NCBI GenBank assembly: GCA_028023455.1
Contig: JAQFVV010006199.1
Coordinates: 5,656,972-5,720,971 of the forward strand
DNA: 64,000 nucleotides
Origin: Epiperipatus broadwayi
Lineage: Eukaryota; Onychophora; Udeonychophora; Euonychophora; Peripatidae
Direction of reading: 5' to 3'
The translations under genes were made by a program, and so were the position numbers. The notes under the pieces are model-generated. The model had not been told where the DNA came from and ran no database searches. It saw nothing but the letters and a program-made list of their open reading frames with translations. Below, piece by piece: positions 43,186 through 56,230 of the stretch. The stretch's first letter is position 1. The number at the start of each line of letters is the position of its first letter.

Positions 43186-45985
43186 AACTTATTTTTTTAA
43201 AGACAGTAATTTATTTGAATAGTTTAAATTTTAACATTTTTTTAAGAAATGTACCATGCTTTTAATTTTTCACTTTTAAATTTAGGCTGAACAAAAATTC
43301 CAAGACAAAATTTACTTAATCATGTGAGGATGTACTTAAAGGAAAATTGTAAAACAACTTATTTAATTAATCATTTGAACAATATCATTTATAAAAATAA
43401 AGTGGTTTTAATTATTTTAAAGACATTCTTACTTTATAACTTATCATAAATGACAATTTGAAAGCAAAATTGTTTAAAAATATTACTTAATTATTTCAGG
43501 CAGAACTTCACCTATCAAATTTTTGGATAGAACCCAGTAAATTTTTTATCAAATATTTTTCCATGTTTGACTTTATTTTTTACAATTAAAACTTTTCTTA
43601 TACATTATATAATTAATCTGTATTTCAAAACATATATATTTAGGTCTTGTGATTTTAATTTTAAAAAATATTTGACATTTTAAAAATATGAAATTAAATA
43701 TCTAAACAAAATTCTTATCTAAAACAATGCCGCATGCTGCCATTGGATTTAATTTACGTATTCAAAAACTTAGAAGAATGAAATATTAGATATTTGAATT
43801 TGTTATTAAAAATGATATATGTAGGATGTTATCATCAAAGAAAAAAAAATTGTGAATGTTAATAAATTATTTATTGTCATTAAAATTTTAAAGAGTATTC
43901 TATTTATCATTTTAACAAAAGGTATTTCTTATTATCTAATAGAAGCTGCTTTTAGTTGCCATAACAAACTTTCTGGAATTGTCTTTTTAAAAATAAAGTG
44001 TTTTCAAAAAACAATATCCTATTAATGATCTAGTTTTTGGTTTTATTAATTAAAATAAATCTTTTACAAAAATATTGCATCATAATCATTAATTTGTAAA
44101 CTAATTATTTTCTTTACAAATCTACAAAATTTATAAATTTGGCCTCAGGCTACAACAATCTAAAAACACCCAGTCAATCACCACACAATAGGGTACTCCC
44201 AAATATTCAAAAATTTCTATGTAATACTCACATCTTTACATTTTTTTTCAAAAAATTAATACATTAAAATTGTAGCAGGAAGGAAAAGGAAAGTTGTAAA
44301 TCATCACACCCTATAATATAAAGTTATAGGTAGGCTTAAACTATATAAAAAGATAAGCAATTGCAGTATTATCATAAAGTCTAAAACATCAAAAAAATCA
44401 GAGCTTACAACAGAACTGTTTAAATAAATGTTTAACAATAAAATATTTTTTAAAGACAATTATTTAAAAAATTTAAATTTTAATATTCTTTCTAAAATAT
44501 ATAAATTAATTAAATTTCATTCATTTGCTTTTTAAAATATATTATGAAATCCTTTTTTTAAAAAAGCTTCAAACTTCTAAAGCAAAAACTCCTATCTATA
44601 AAATTCTTCATAAAAAATTAAAGAAAATAATGCATTTCAGTGAAACATGAAAAACCATTTTATATCTTAATTTTATAACTTATTGAACATGACAATTTGA
44701 GAACAAGATTGTTTTAACCTGTTGAACTGAAAACTCCTTCTGTTTAATATGAATGCGACACAGCAAGTTAATCAATAAATATTCCTCCATATCTGAACAT
44801 TTTATTTTTACAATCAATTCTTTTTTCTATATACTATATAAGTATTTTTTAAATCATTTATACAAATGTAAACTTTCAAGTGTTACATATTTTAAAAATT
44901 AATATTTTTCATTTTAAAAATATGAAAATATCTAAACAAAATTCTTACCAATAACAATGGCACTTAGCAACATTGAATGTAATTTACCTATTCAAAAAGT
45001 TAGAATGAAATATTAGATATTTGAAGTTTATGTTATTAAAATAATGATATATTTAGGGTTAGTTGTCACCAAAGAAAGAAAAAAATTGTAACATTTAATA
45101 AATTATTTATTGTTATTAAAATTTTTAAAAATATTTTCTTTACTATTTTGACAAAAGCAATTTTTTTTCCCCAGTAGAAATTACTTCTGGTTGCCATACA
45201 AAACTTTAAAGAGTTGACTTTTTAAAAATAAATTGTTTTCAATGACAATGCAAAAATAGTGACATAGTTTTTGTTTTAAAATAAGTCTTTTACAAAAATA
45301 TTACATTTATAACTTTTAATTTGTAAAGAAATTATTGAAAATTTTATTTTTTCTTTGCACATCTATGGTATTTATTTATTTACTATCAGCCTAAAAGACT
45401 TGGCCAATCAGAAATTCTTATTTTTATAAACTTCTAGGCTACCTTTGTCATGTTAATAGTGATATTGTCATTCATGTAAAAAGTCCATATAATGCTAACA
45501 TCATCAGATTTTTTCAACTAATAAGTTAGAATTGTCACTGTGGGAAAAAGGGAAGCTGCAAATTACTGCAAACTGCATAAGGTTACAGATAGGCTTAAAA
45601 AACAGAGAAGACAGCAATTACAACATCATCACAATGCCTAAAACATCAAAATCTACAAAAAAAATGCAACAGAGCTTGCACAGAATATTAAAATATTATT
45701 TTCATATATTCTATTGAACAATATTTTTAAAAAAAAATTTTTTTTAATTTTTTGTTGAAGACAATTTAATTGTCCCACACATTAAACTTATCATATGAAC
45801 AATGTCATTTTTAAAAATAAAATGCTTTTATTTTTTTAAGATAATGATTATTTGAATAATTTAAATTTTAACATTCTTTATAAAATATACCACATATTTA
45901 ATTTCTCATTTTTAAGTTTAGTGTGATCAAAAATTTCAAGCTGGTATAAAGCTTTTTCAATAAAAATCATATACAACAATTACAT
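43186..45985. repeat. Diverged ~1.25-kb tandem repeat, about 2.2 copies
   Basis: Matching ordered blocks recur at a spacing of about 1,235-1,260 bp: ATATCTAAACAAAATTCTTA (43,697/44,932), GAATGAAATATTAGATATTTGAA, AATAAATTATTTATTGT, TAGGCTTAAA...CTAAAACATCAAAA (44,330/45,585) and ATAACTTAT..ATGACAATTTGA (43,437/44,674). A partial third unit starts near 45,690, with ATCATATGAACAATGTCATTT echoing 43,370, and is cut off by the RTE fragment. Copies are clearly diverged, so the duplication is old. No coding content is recognisable; the 61-codon ORF at 45,532 sits inside a unit and has no motif. Confidence 0.75.
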
Positions 45986-46520
45986 AATTAAACTTGGTTA
46001 GAGTGCTTTTGGTAGAAATTACTTGATACTAAAAGGAAATATGCCTATGTATTTGAAAAGGAAGATTTTTAATAAATGTGTTTTATTAGTTCTTACTTAT
46101 GGATCTGAGACTTGGACACTTAATAGAAGAGCAATACAAAGACTTCAGACCACTCAAAGAAGTATGGAAATATGTATGTCGGGAGTAACAAGAAGAGGTC
46201 GAAAAAGCGATATATGAGTAAGAGAACAAACAGGTGTTACTGACCTTATTGAAAAAATTAAAAAACTGAAGTGGAGTTGGGATAGACATATTGCTAGAAG
46301 AGATGATAATAGATGGACATTTGAAATCTTAAACTGGATTCCAAGAGATTGTAAATGACCCAGAAAGAGACCATATGAGATGGATGGATGAAATAAGAAA
46401 GTGTGCAGGGATAATGTGGAGAAGAGAAGCTAAAGATCGGAGAAGTTGGATTGAAATTGGAGAGACCTTCATTCTGCAATGAATTGATAATGGTGATGAT
46501 GATGATGATAATGATATATA
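45986..46520 (+). mobile_element. 5'-truncated RTE fragment with trinucleotide tail
   Basis: Plus-strand copy of the RTE C-terminus: SAFGRN, KGNMPMYLKRKIFNKC, LTYGSETWTLNRRAIQRLQ, a TGA stop after GRKSDI, then REQTGVTDLIEK and EILNWIPRDCK. It ends in GATGATGATGATAATG repeats. Frameshifts and stops are present. It starts abruptly within the third unit of the ~1.25-kb repeat and is thus a typical truncated insertion. Confidence 0.88.
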
Positions 46521-48789
46521 TTAACAATAATTACACAAAAAACCTTTTTGGCACATAGTTTCATGCTCTTTTCAAATGTTAATAATTTATTTTAACATTA
46601 ACTAGTTATTGCAGATAGAACAGCACTTGTGTTCTATAATGGAAATAAAATAATAACAATAACAAAATATAACATCAATAAATAGAATGTTTGAAATATG
46701 AAATTGGGAATTGTAGATAATAATTAGTATATATTTGTTAATATGTTTTAGTTCTTTGCACTTGAGAAATATGCTTGTAGCAGTAAAGTGAATGGTTGTG
46801 TTATTCTTTGGATAATCTGTTTTAGTTTTGAATTTGGAGTATTTTTAATTATATATATATATATATATATGTTTTAGAGATAATTTGATATGCATATATG
46901 CATCTTATATATTCAATTATATATAAAAAAAAACATTGAATATCTATCTGCATATGTATTTAATTATAAATTAGAATATTTTTCTTATGACAAACTAAAT
47001 AGAATTAGTATATTTTTATTTAGTAGAAATTATTTATAAGCAAAATTATTCCCATATCTGGTAATAAAATGTTTTGTTCAGAAAAAAGTAATTATGTGAA
47101 AGATAGAAACTTCCTAGTCCTATTTTGAATCATATTGTTCTTAGTTTTGTAATGATTGGAAAACTCTTTTCTCAAATTGAAATCAGTACTTCAGCTAGAC
47201 TATGAAGCTGAACAGAAGATATATAAAGAAAAGGGAAATATATGTAGTTACTAAAAACAAATCTTCAGAGAATGACTGATTATTTGTTTAATATGCTGTT
47301 TGATCCAAAATAATATTTATATTAGACCTAAACTTGAAATGATAATTTAAAGAATCATAAATAGATATGACGTAGAAATTGTAATTTAAATGCAGAATAT
47401 GGCTAAATTTACATTTGTAACTTTCATAAATTTTACATTATTTGATATTGCCAAGATAAATTAAAATAAAATTAAAGGCTTCAGTAAGTTTTAGTTTATT
47501 CACTTACTAATGGAAATAGAATTGAGAAATGGATAAGAAATAACTGCGTCCAGATTTACTCTTTTAGAAAAAAATGTGAAAGTTGATAATTGAATAGTTA
47601 GTACTCAAAATTCACATGAAAGTAACAAAATGAAGACAAAAATTTCATTGATCAAAATGAATTATTTTTATTTAACTGGGATCATTCCAAAAATATTTTG
47701 TCTCTGGATACTCTTAGAACATAATAAATAGTGTAATCAGTTTCTTGAAATAACATCTGAATTTTGACTATTGAAGTCACAGTCTGAATATAACAGCTTC
47801 TTTCGACTAAATTGAAAACTCAAATTTTTTTTTTTTTTTTAGTCTCCCTCTATAACTATTACACTAAACCGTTCAGAGTGACTAAAAAACATTATGCCTG
47901 ATAGAGAGATTAATAATTTATTAGATATTTTTAAAAAATAATCCAAATAATTTAAAGATCATAAAAAAATTGCAGGTGATCATATAAATATTTACAGACA
48001 GATAATCATTTCATTAAGTAATTTAAATAGAAATCCAGGTTACATGAACAAAAATTAAGTGAATATTAATTGGTAATTTTGTGCTTTTGACAGAATGAAT
48101 TAAAAAAATCAGTATTTGTATAAAAATTAAATCTTCTGTAAATATCTGAGTCATTTTATAATTTATGTAAATTACATTTTTTCTATTATTAAAATAGAAT
48201 CTGTTTTTAATTTTTGAAACATTTTCTATAATTTATTTTTGCTTCAGTAACAATGAAATCAATATTGATTTAATTACATCGTGGCTTTTATTGTTGTTGA
48301 TTTTTTTTTTTTTTTTGCATTTCCTTCTCTTTTTTTTTCTCTTGATAATAAATAAATATCCCTAAGCTATTTTTTCAATTTTTGGAACAGAACTTAATTG
48401 AAAACTAAGAGTTGCAATCCAGCACAGTGTCATAAATACAAATGAGCTAACAGATTCAAATTTGTTAAAGTCGTAATTAAATTTGAATGGAAATTATATA
48501 TAATGATTTCACAAAATATATATATATTTGCATATTTAAAATTAAAATGTAAATAAATTTCTAACAAATTAATATTAGGTTGAACAAACTGTTTTTTTTT
48601 TATTATTTTTTTCACAATTTTATGCAAAAATAAAAAGTGCATTTAGATTAGCTTAATAAGAATAAGTAATTTATCTTGATAAAATGTTTGTTACATTTTC
48701 ATTTGCCATTGTCAAATTTCCTCCACTCACAACTTTGACGCCATCCATTTCAGATAAATACAGTAATGATTATTACTAATCATTTTCAA
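46521..48789. other. AT-rich DNA, no gene seen
   Basis: A/T-rich, with a (TA)n run at about 46,850-46,870 and T-runs at about 47,825-47,842 and 48,300-48,317. I see no motif-bearing ORF. Confidence 0.5.
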
Positions 48790-48799
48790 AACTAGAGAT

Positions 48800-48890
48800 T
48801 ATCTCTAGCAAAGATATAAACTTTAAACCTCAGTATATATATATTAATCTTTAATTGAGGTTTAAAGTTTATATCTGTGCTAGAGATATG
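48800..48890. repeat. Hairpin with ~31-bp arms
   Basis: CTCTAGCAAAGATATAAACT through AACCTC (48,803-48,833) pairs with GAGGTTTAAAGTTTATATCT through GCTAGAG (48,854-48,886) with one or two mismatches around an AT-rich loop. A MITE-like or cruciform-forming sequence. Confidence 0.8.
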
Positions 48891-48949
48891 TAAATTTGAG
48901 TCCAATAAAATCAATTCTTGTATCACAGATCAATGCACTATTGTATATG

Positions 48950-49520
48950 AAAACATGTCTTTATCAAACCGTGAAAAAAAAATTATTCCAAAATTAAACA
49001 CCTGCTCATAGCAACCAATGACAAACTTTGAATATCACTACCTTATATCCCTGATGCTATCCATTGCATTATTAATGTCTGTGCTTTAACTCATCAAATT
49101 GGTCTTCACATCTGTCCCATATTTAATTGGTTAATTAACAACACCAATGATATTCTGCCCTTAGACCAGAAGTCATAAATAGTATAAAAATTGCATGCAA
49201 GTTATACTAACTGCTGTGTTGCATATTATGGTCAATTGTCCACCAACCTATCCCCCAGAATTGCACAACCCTGATATCTATATAACCATGCCAAAACTCA
49301 AACCAATGCCAAATCAATCTTTTATTAAAGCATGAATCCAACCTTGGTGACACCTTTGAACTTGCTTTTGTCATGTTGTCAGCTCTGAATAAAATGATAC
49401 TAAGAGCAAGGTGAAAGAGACCTGACACATTGCCAGAGAGAAGTATGCAATTAGCAAAAATAAGATACCTGTGTTCCCCTTTCATACAAATGGCCAATAT
49501 AAATAACTTATTTGCCATTC
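48950..49520. other. Higher-complexity segment, possibly decayed coding sequence
   Basis: Less A/T-biased than its surroundings. The plus strand has a frame reading VNCPPTYPPELHNPDIYI then MPKLKPMPNQSFIKA before a stop; the minus strand has an open 103-codon frame over 49,207-49,518 with no motif. The plus-strand peptide looks like a real protein fragment (Pro-rich, balanced composition), but I cannot name a family. It may be a degraded transposon ORF. Confidence 0.3.
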
Positions 49521-51882
49521 AAATATGCAAATTTTTTGTTGTTTCACTTCTCTAATAAATACCACAATTTTCTTTTTACCATCAATGCCATGATTATGTC
49601 TATTGTAGTTAAGTAGTCAAAAGTGCACTAGTCATACTTTGCTAATTTTACAAATTCTCGAAGTTATATAGTAATAATAAATTATGCCAGCAAGCAACAT
49701 AGTATGATAAGAGTTCAAAGATATTCATCATAGTCTATACAGTATTTTATCTTCTATGAATTATATATGAATGCTGTTTGTCTCATATTGTAGAGAAAAC
49801 TGATGAAGGTAATAAAAACTATCAAAAATACAATCCATATTGTTTTTAAATATTTATATCTTAAAACATTAAAACTGACTAATGTAAAATATATATAAAA
49901 AATATTCAATTTTTATTTTATTTATTACTGGGTTTATTTTTTAAGTTTTGTATTTAATGAAATAAAAATGATTTATTTATTGGTTTTTTTTTATGGTATA
50001 TCCTATTATATTATAATTATTTTATTTCAAAATATTTAATTTTTAAAATTTTTTATGTGATTTTGTTTTTATCTGACTTCATGTAAAATGAAAGATGTTT
50101 TATTAACTAATATTAACAAATAAAGATATATGAATGGATTGTATTATACATGCTGATGTTTGCATTTGAGTAGCCAATAGCATAATTCACAAGGAAACAT
50201 TTATAAAAATAAATGATGATTCTGTAAAATAAAAAAAAGAATTAATTTTATTTTTAATTAAACTAATTTATAAATACTATTTTGTAAATAAATATTTAAT
50301 TGCAAAAAAAAATAATTGCTTCTCCTTTATTTAGATGTAAATTATCATTTACTTGAATTGAAAAAGCATTTTATCTATAATCACTTTATTGTATTCAAAC
50401 CTTGAATGATCATGACTCAGATATCATATTTGGAAAGTATTAATCCATGAAGATTAGATAGTATAATCGTACTATTAAGATTAACATGTGTTTGATAACA
50501 TGTGAAAATTATTTCATTTTTTTTCAAAACTTTCTGTAAATTTAACTGGAAGATGATGTAAAAAATATTTAAATCATTTTAATTTTACATTTAATGTGTT
50601 TGCAAATAATGCAGGAAATGTTGCAAATGCTATAAGATAAAAACATGTTAATAAGTTTATAGATAAATACTAAAATGAGTAAAATAATGTTTAATAGGCT
50701 TTCAAAAAAATAGGTAATGAAGATTGATAAAAGTAAATTGGAAAAAAATTACAAGTTATAAAAAAGTGGGACATTATTTTTTACAATGAAAAGTATAATA
50801 AATATAAATAATCATAAAATTAAGCATAATATTAAAATAAAAAATGTCTACATGTTTAGGGAAAAGGGAATACTTTAAATAAATAAGTTGTGTCCAGGCT
50901 TGTTTGTGAATTTGAGCTTGTATAAACACTACATATCACAGTGAAAAGTATGAAGAGATCTTTGTTAGAATTAATAGAGAAATTAATGTTATAATATATA
51001 GATGAAAAAACTAATTTATATTAGATTACTGACACCATTGAAAAAAATTAAATACTGGATTGTATGAATTTTTAAAAAAATGTAACAAAGAAATTTTAAG
51101 AAATCTAAAAAGAGACAATTTTTGTAATGAATGGATAATTTTTTTTTTACCAATGCTTCTGTATCATTCATTAGTGATAGATCATAACACACATGCATAA
51201 AGTCTTTTGAAGTTTTCAATTATCAAAGACCTCTGAAATTTAGAAGCTTCAATGAAAAAGGCCTACATTCCTTGAAACTCAAGCACAGATGTTATCTTTA
51301 TTTAAAAAAATTAATCAGTCACTGAATGACAAAGCTTTTATTATTTGATAACTGACCAATAAAATTTATTTTCCAACTATGAGAAAATATCTTAAATAAA
51401 ACACTAATATCTAAAATCAATTTAAGATGAAATTGTATGACTTGACTATTATTTTTATTTATTTAGCATTTTAAAAGTTATTTAACTATTAAAAAAGGTT
51501 TCAGAGAGGAGGGAAGAAATGTAAAAGGTTAAAAGAAGAAAAAGCACTGTAACAAAAAATATCCTAGCTACATTTTTAACAGATGAACTGAAAAGAAAAT
51601 TGAAATATATATGAAAATATCGATAATTTGCATTATATATTTTACCAATGAATAACAACATAATTCTGAAGAGAAACTGGAATGAACTAAAGAGTGAATT
51701 GAAAAGGACGAGATGATCAAAAAACAATCTTAAGAATTAAAAACGTGTGATTCCTCATGAAAAAAAAAAAAAAATTAGCAAAGAGCTATCAAAACAACAA
51801 ATTTTCAAAGTATCATCAGACTGTAGTAAAAACGATTTTATTAATGATATTACATAATGGCCAGAGAATTTATCTAATAAAA
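49521..51882. other. AT-rich DNA, no feature seen
   Basis: Strongly A/T-rich. Short ORFs near 51,016 and 51,482 (minus) are hydrophobic or Lys-rich with no motif and are judged to be chance. Confidence 0.5.
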
Positions 51883-52014
51883 TAAATTATTGTACATGTA
51901 TAAAATGTGACAATTAGAGCAGAAAAATTCAAAAAATATTAAATACTAATATTATTTGAACTTTTCTGCTGTGGTTGTCACATTTTATATGTACATAATA
52001 ATTTACATTATTTA
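51883..52014. repeat. Hairpin element, ~130 bp
   Basis: AATTATTGTACATGTATAAA..TGTGACAA..AGCAGAAAA (left) and TTTTCTGCTG..TTGTCACATTTTATATGTAC..AATAATT (right) are reverse complements with a few mismatches around a short AT-rich loop near 51,940-51,953. Probably MITE-like. Confidence 0.8.
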
Positions 52015-52239
52015 ACAGTTATTGTATTATTTATCTCATAAAATTTATGATAGAATATTATTTAATCAATAAATCATGCAACATGGGAAAACAATTCAAC
52101 TTTTAAAATATAATATATAGATATGAATTGTTGTTCTATATAATTATTTCCAAATCCAAATCTAATTTTTGTTGTGTAAAAACAAATGACACAAAAGAAT
52201 TTCGGTGCATTAGTTATTATTTTCAGACAAAACTCTTTT

Positions 52240-52465
52240 GTCCCTTCCCCCCCCCTCTCTCTTCATACATTTAATCCTTCATTTCCATTTTTATTTTTTT
52301 TATTGCCCTCCCCCCCCTCTAAATTAATCCTCCTTCCCCCTTTCTGCAACTTGTTGAGGGGGCGTGGTGTGGTGTTGTGGGGGGGGAGGAGTGGAGTAGT
52401 GGGGGGGGGGGGGGGGGGGGGTGGGGGGGGGGGGGGGGGGGTGGGGGGGGGGGGGGGGGAGAAAC
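52240..52465. repeat. Low-complexity C- and G-homopolymer tracts
   Basis: C-runs at about 52,246-52,256 and 52,310-52,317, then an almost pure G tract broken by occasional T at about 52,378-52,460. On the minus strand the tract would be C-rich. The G tract has quadruplex-forming potential. Predicted Pro-rich or Gly-rich proteins across it are artefacts of composition. The exact length may also be unreliable in the assembly. Confidence 0.9.
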
Positions 52466-55400
52466 AAGTAAATGTTTTTATTGTTATATGTGTGGAGTGT
52501 TTTTTCAATTCCAAACAAAATTTCTAAGAGGATTCAACAACTAGAGAAATTTAGCCTGAAGCCTGAAAAAAAATTCCTATTAACAGTCCAAAAGTAATTA
52601 TATTGATTGCTAAGTACAATGCTATGCATTTTGAAAAGCAAATTGATTCAAAAGCAAAATTATTGATAAGCATTGTAAACTTATTTTCTAGTTTGGGATT
52701 AAAATTTTGTATCTACAGAGAAAGTGCAGATTTCACTCAAAGGGAAATTTTTAATGTATCAAGTATTGTGAGAAACTTGATAGTTTTAAAAAACATTTAT
52801 AAAATTTCAGTAATCCAAAGGCAAAGTGAATTATTTAGTGCATGTTGTATGTGATGAATTTATGAATTAAATGGATAGCAATATTCACAAATATTTTATT
52901 TCTAAAGCTTAAGTAGCAATTTGTTACCCTATTATCAAATACTATATATACTTTTGATATAACCTTATCCTGAGATTTGGTGATGGTTTGTGAAAGAATG
53001 GTTTTTCAAAATTTTTATTAGTCACTCATTTGACTATAAATTATCCAATAATGAATAATATTACACTATAATAATATTATTCATTAGTGATTTTTCAAAT
53101 TCCTCAAAATCAAACATTGTGATTCTGAATATTTAGAATGAATTGCATTATCATTATTTTGTGAGAATTATCTATAAATAAAAGAAACTGTCTTGGTAAA
53201 ATTTACATAATACATTGAATATCACTAAAAAATACAGCAAATTGCAAGCTAGAATTAAACACTACATTGGTATAGAAATCTAAATACCATGCACTAAACA
53301 TATCCTAAATTTAATAAGAAATTGTGCTGCAGAAATTGCATTATTTTTATTTTTTCAAAATTTATATGTATATTTCTCACTGACCTCTTGATAATGGTAT
53401 ATATTCATAAACAGTATGACACACATTCATTCTCAACATATAAACAGAATGGTTGAGACTATATTGATATCAGGACCCTGATGCAGTTTCAAAATAACCA
53501 TCTGATTATGAAATATTAAAGTAGCTCTAATTTAATTAAGTACAATTAAAAATGAAAAACCAATAATGAAATTATTAGTTTATTTTAATGAATATGAAAC
53601 TAATTTATTAACAGTTTTATGCTATAAGTTGTTACAATGAATAAACAATATCAGCACATTATTTTAAAATGTGCAGATATCTTTTGAAATCAATTTCATG
53701 ATTTATTATAAACATCAGGAATAAATTTGATGAGAATGATGCCAATTTTTCAAACAAAAAATCAAACCTAGAAAGTAATGAGGTTTTAAAAAAAGAAAAT
53801 TACAATTTTATGAAACAACTCATAATCCAACACATTTTACTCTAAATAAAATTTTGCAGTAATTATGTATAATGTTATTTGTGCAATACTCATTTCTAAA
53901 ATATCTATGGGAACTATCAATTACACTGATGCACTAAATGATTTTTCAATTATTTTTTGATTTTAAAATAACTAATGTTAAATGAAGTAAATATGTGTAC
54001 AGAATAACTGTAAAATATAAAGATATTGATATTAAATATTTTAAAAATGAAAATATTCACTTCATTGCATTCATAAAAGGTAAAAATATCAATCCTGTTG
54101 ATGTGTATAAGTTATTAATTGGAGGGAGGGGTGCAGTCTGCATTTTCAGATGTAGAAACAATTACAAAAAAAAATAAATTAATTATTAGTTCTGTAATGG
54201 ACATTCATTTTTATTTTTGAAACGTTAAATTTTTTTTACATAATTTATTAATGCATTTGCATTTAAGTAATTTATCAATGATGTTTATTAAAATGATGTA
54301 ATTCAGTTAATAGATTATGAATGTACTTATTAATAAATACGTTTATCATTTATATATTTTTTATTTACAATTCAAATGTATTTAATTACAAGGAATTTGA
54401 ACCCAAACTTTCAATCTCCATACAGTCATCCACTTTCAATATTACAAATTCAAACAATTTTTAATAAATTTACATAAATTTTCTGCAATAGATTATATAC
54501 TCAATGTAATTTTTCCTTTTCTTTTTTTTATTATTATTAATAAATAGCTAATATTATATTTTGCACTTTATTTTAGATTCCACAATAAACAGTAATGATT
54601 TATGATTATCATATCTGTGACTGATAAAGACTAAAAATAGACATTTATTTTTAAGAAAATGATTGATTTATCAATACTTTTTTTATTAAATAATAAATAT
54701 GATATGCGTTATTTTGCGTTACTTAGTATTTAAAACAATGGACCCTCAAAACTAGGTTGAAATAGGGTCCTTAAAGTGCTTGATCTGTCACTGATAATAA
54801 CTGCAATATCACATCATTATTTTTTTTTCTACTTTTTTTCTTTTATTAATGTATGGATATACATATTTTACGTTTTTTTTTTTTTTAGAATCAAAATACA
54901 TTTTTATTGCAATGAATAGTTTTGAAAAATGCTATAGTTTTGCTTTTCTTTCACATTTCTATTGTTTATTATTTAAAATTTTACTCAAATTTGACATTTC
55001 TTATATATTGAATTAGACTGTTTGGAAACCTGTTTGTTTGACGGTACAGAATGCAATATGATGAGCCATATGGCTATTGTAACTAGAGTCGGAGAATAAA
55101 TATAAAAATTTAAGTCTACTGGAGCTTAGCTTACTTTTTATAATGTTCTATAAATTTAATTGTATTAATTTAATAATTTTTTAAATAAAGTATTAATTAT
55201 GTATAAAATTTAAAAAATTTTAAATGCAGAAACTTGTAAATAAATGTATAAGTTAAAAAGTATTCAACTTTGTTCTTTACAAAAAAAAAAAATCCATGAT
55301 TAAATTCGTGTTAAATTATAAGATCTATTTTCTTATATATATAACTTTTGTTTTTGTTTTTTACATTTTATTATCGATATAACCCGTAACTCATCAAAAA

Positions 55401-55489
55401 TTATTGAAATCTATTGTTTATTTTTATTTATTTTACTACTTATTTTATTATTTATTTTACTACTTATTTTTATTATTTATTTTTCCATT
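52466..55489. other. AT-rich DNA with a small hairpin; no gene seen
   Basis: A/T-rich sequence. A ~17-bp-arm hairpin lies at about 53,047-53,093 (AATGAATAATATTA...TAATATTATTCATT). A short family F-like end (GGAATTTGAACCCAAACTTTC) occurs at about 54,390-54,412. The 83-codon ORF at 52,603-52,854 is fairly balanced in composition but shows no motif I can name. Confidence 0.45.
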
Positions 55490-55815
55490 ATTAGATTTTC
55501 AATTGGATGGATGGTTGAAGAGTTGGAGTGTAGAGTGGATTGAAGCATGCCCATTAAAGTATGAAGATTAGCTATCTTAATATATATCTGAGCACTTATT
55601 GCATATATGTGAAGAGATGATAATCTGGACCAATTGATGATTGTTGGTTTAGCGTAAAAGACGTGTATTATGTGATTATTAATCTTTTCGACATATATGG
55701 GTTCAAGTGTATCAGTGTTATGAAATAGAGTGGAGAGTGGTGAGTCATGTGAAAGTCTGTGCTCATATACCCCATATATTATATATATTGATAAAGTATA
55801 TAATAAGCCTGTATA
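55490..55815 (+). repeat. Family F copy (cluster, first)
   Basis: Plus-oriented copy from AGATTTTCAATTGGATGG through CCCATTAAAGTATGAAGATT and TCTGGACCAATTGATGA to AAAGTCTGTGCTCATATACC and TAATAAGCCTGTAT. The box B-like GTTCGAATCC of other copies is replaced here by GTGCTCATATACC. Confidence 0.75.
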
Positions 55816-55879
55816 TTAGTTTTTACTACTTTTAGTAAAATTAAAGCATTAAAATTAAGTAAAATTATTTATAATAAAT

Positions 55880-56230
55880 CGGGTATATGAGCACAGACTT
55901 TCACACGACCCACCACTCTCCACTCTATCTCATAACACTGATACACTTGAACATATATATGTTTGAAAAGATAAATAATCACCAATATAGGTATTTAATG
56001 TTAAACCAGCAATCATCAGTTGGTCCAGATTATCATCATCTCTACACATATATGCATTAAGTGCTCAGAGATATATTCAGATAGCAAATCTTCATTCTTT
56101 AATGGACAGACTTCAATTCATTCCACACTGCAACTCTTCAACCATCCATCCAATTGAAAATCTGATGTTGGAATGCTCAAAGGCCACCCTGAGGCTAAGA
56201 TTCTTGTCACACCCATGTTGACCTACTGGG
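55880..56230 (-). repeat. Family F copy (cluster, second, inverted)
   Basis: Inverted relative to its neighbours on both sides. It starts GGGTATATGAGCACAGACTT and ends with AAAGGCCACCCTGAGGCTAAG and ACACCCATGTTGACC. It shares the GTGCTCATATACC variant with the other two copies of the cluster, so they are closer to each other than to distant copies. Confidence 0.75.

Noticed and set aside
46294-46527. Minus-strand ORF near 46.4 kb
   Set aside because: Antisense to the plus-strand RTE fragment and its trinucleotide tail.
48430-48642. 70-codon minus-strand ORF
   Set aside because: Ile/Phe/Asn/Lys-rich translation of AT-rich DNA without a motif; expected by chance at this composition.
52263-52527. 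Pro-rich and Gly-rich ORFs
   Set aside because: They are translations of the C/G homopolymer tracts in several frames on both strands, with no conserved residues.
52603-52854. 83-codon plus-strand ORF
   Set aside because: Fairly balanced composition but no motif, no repeat match, and no promoter or splice context; not called as a gene.
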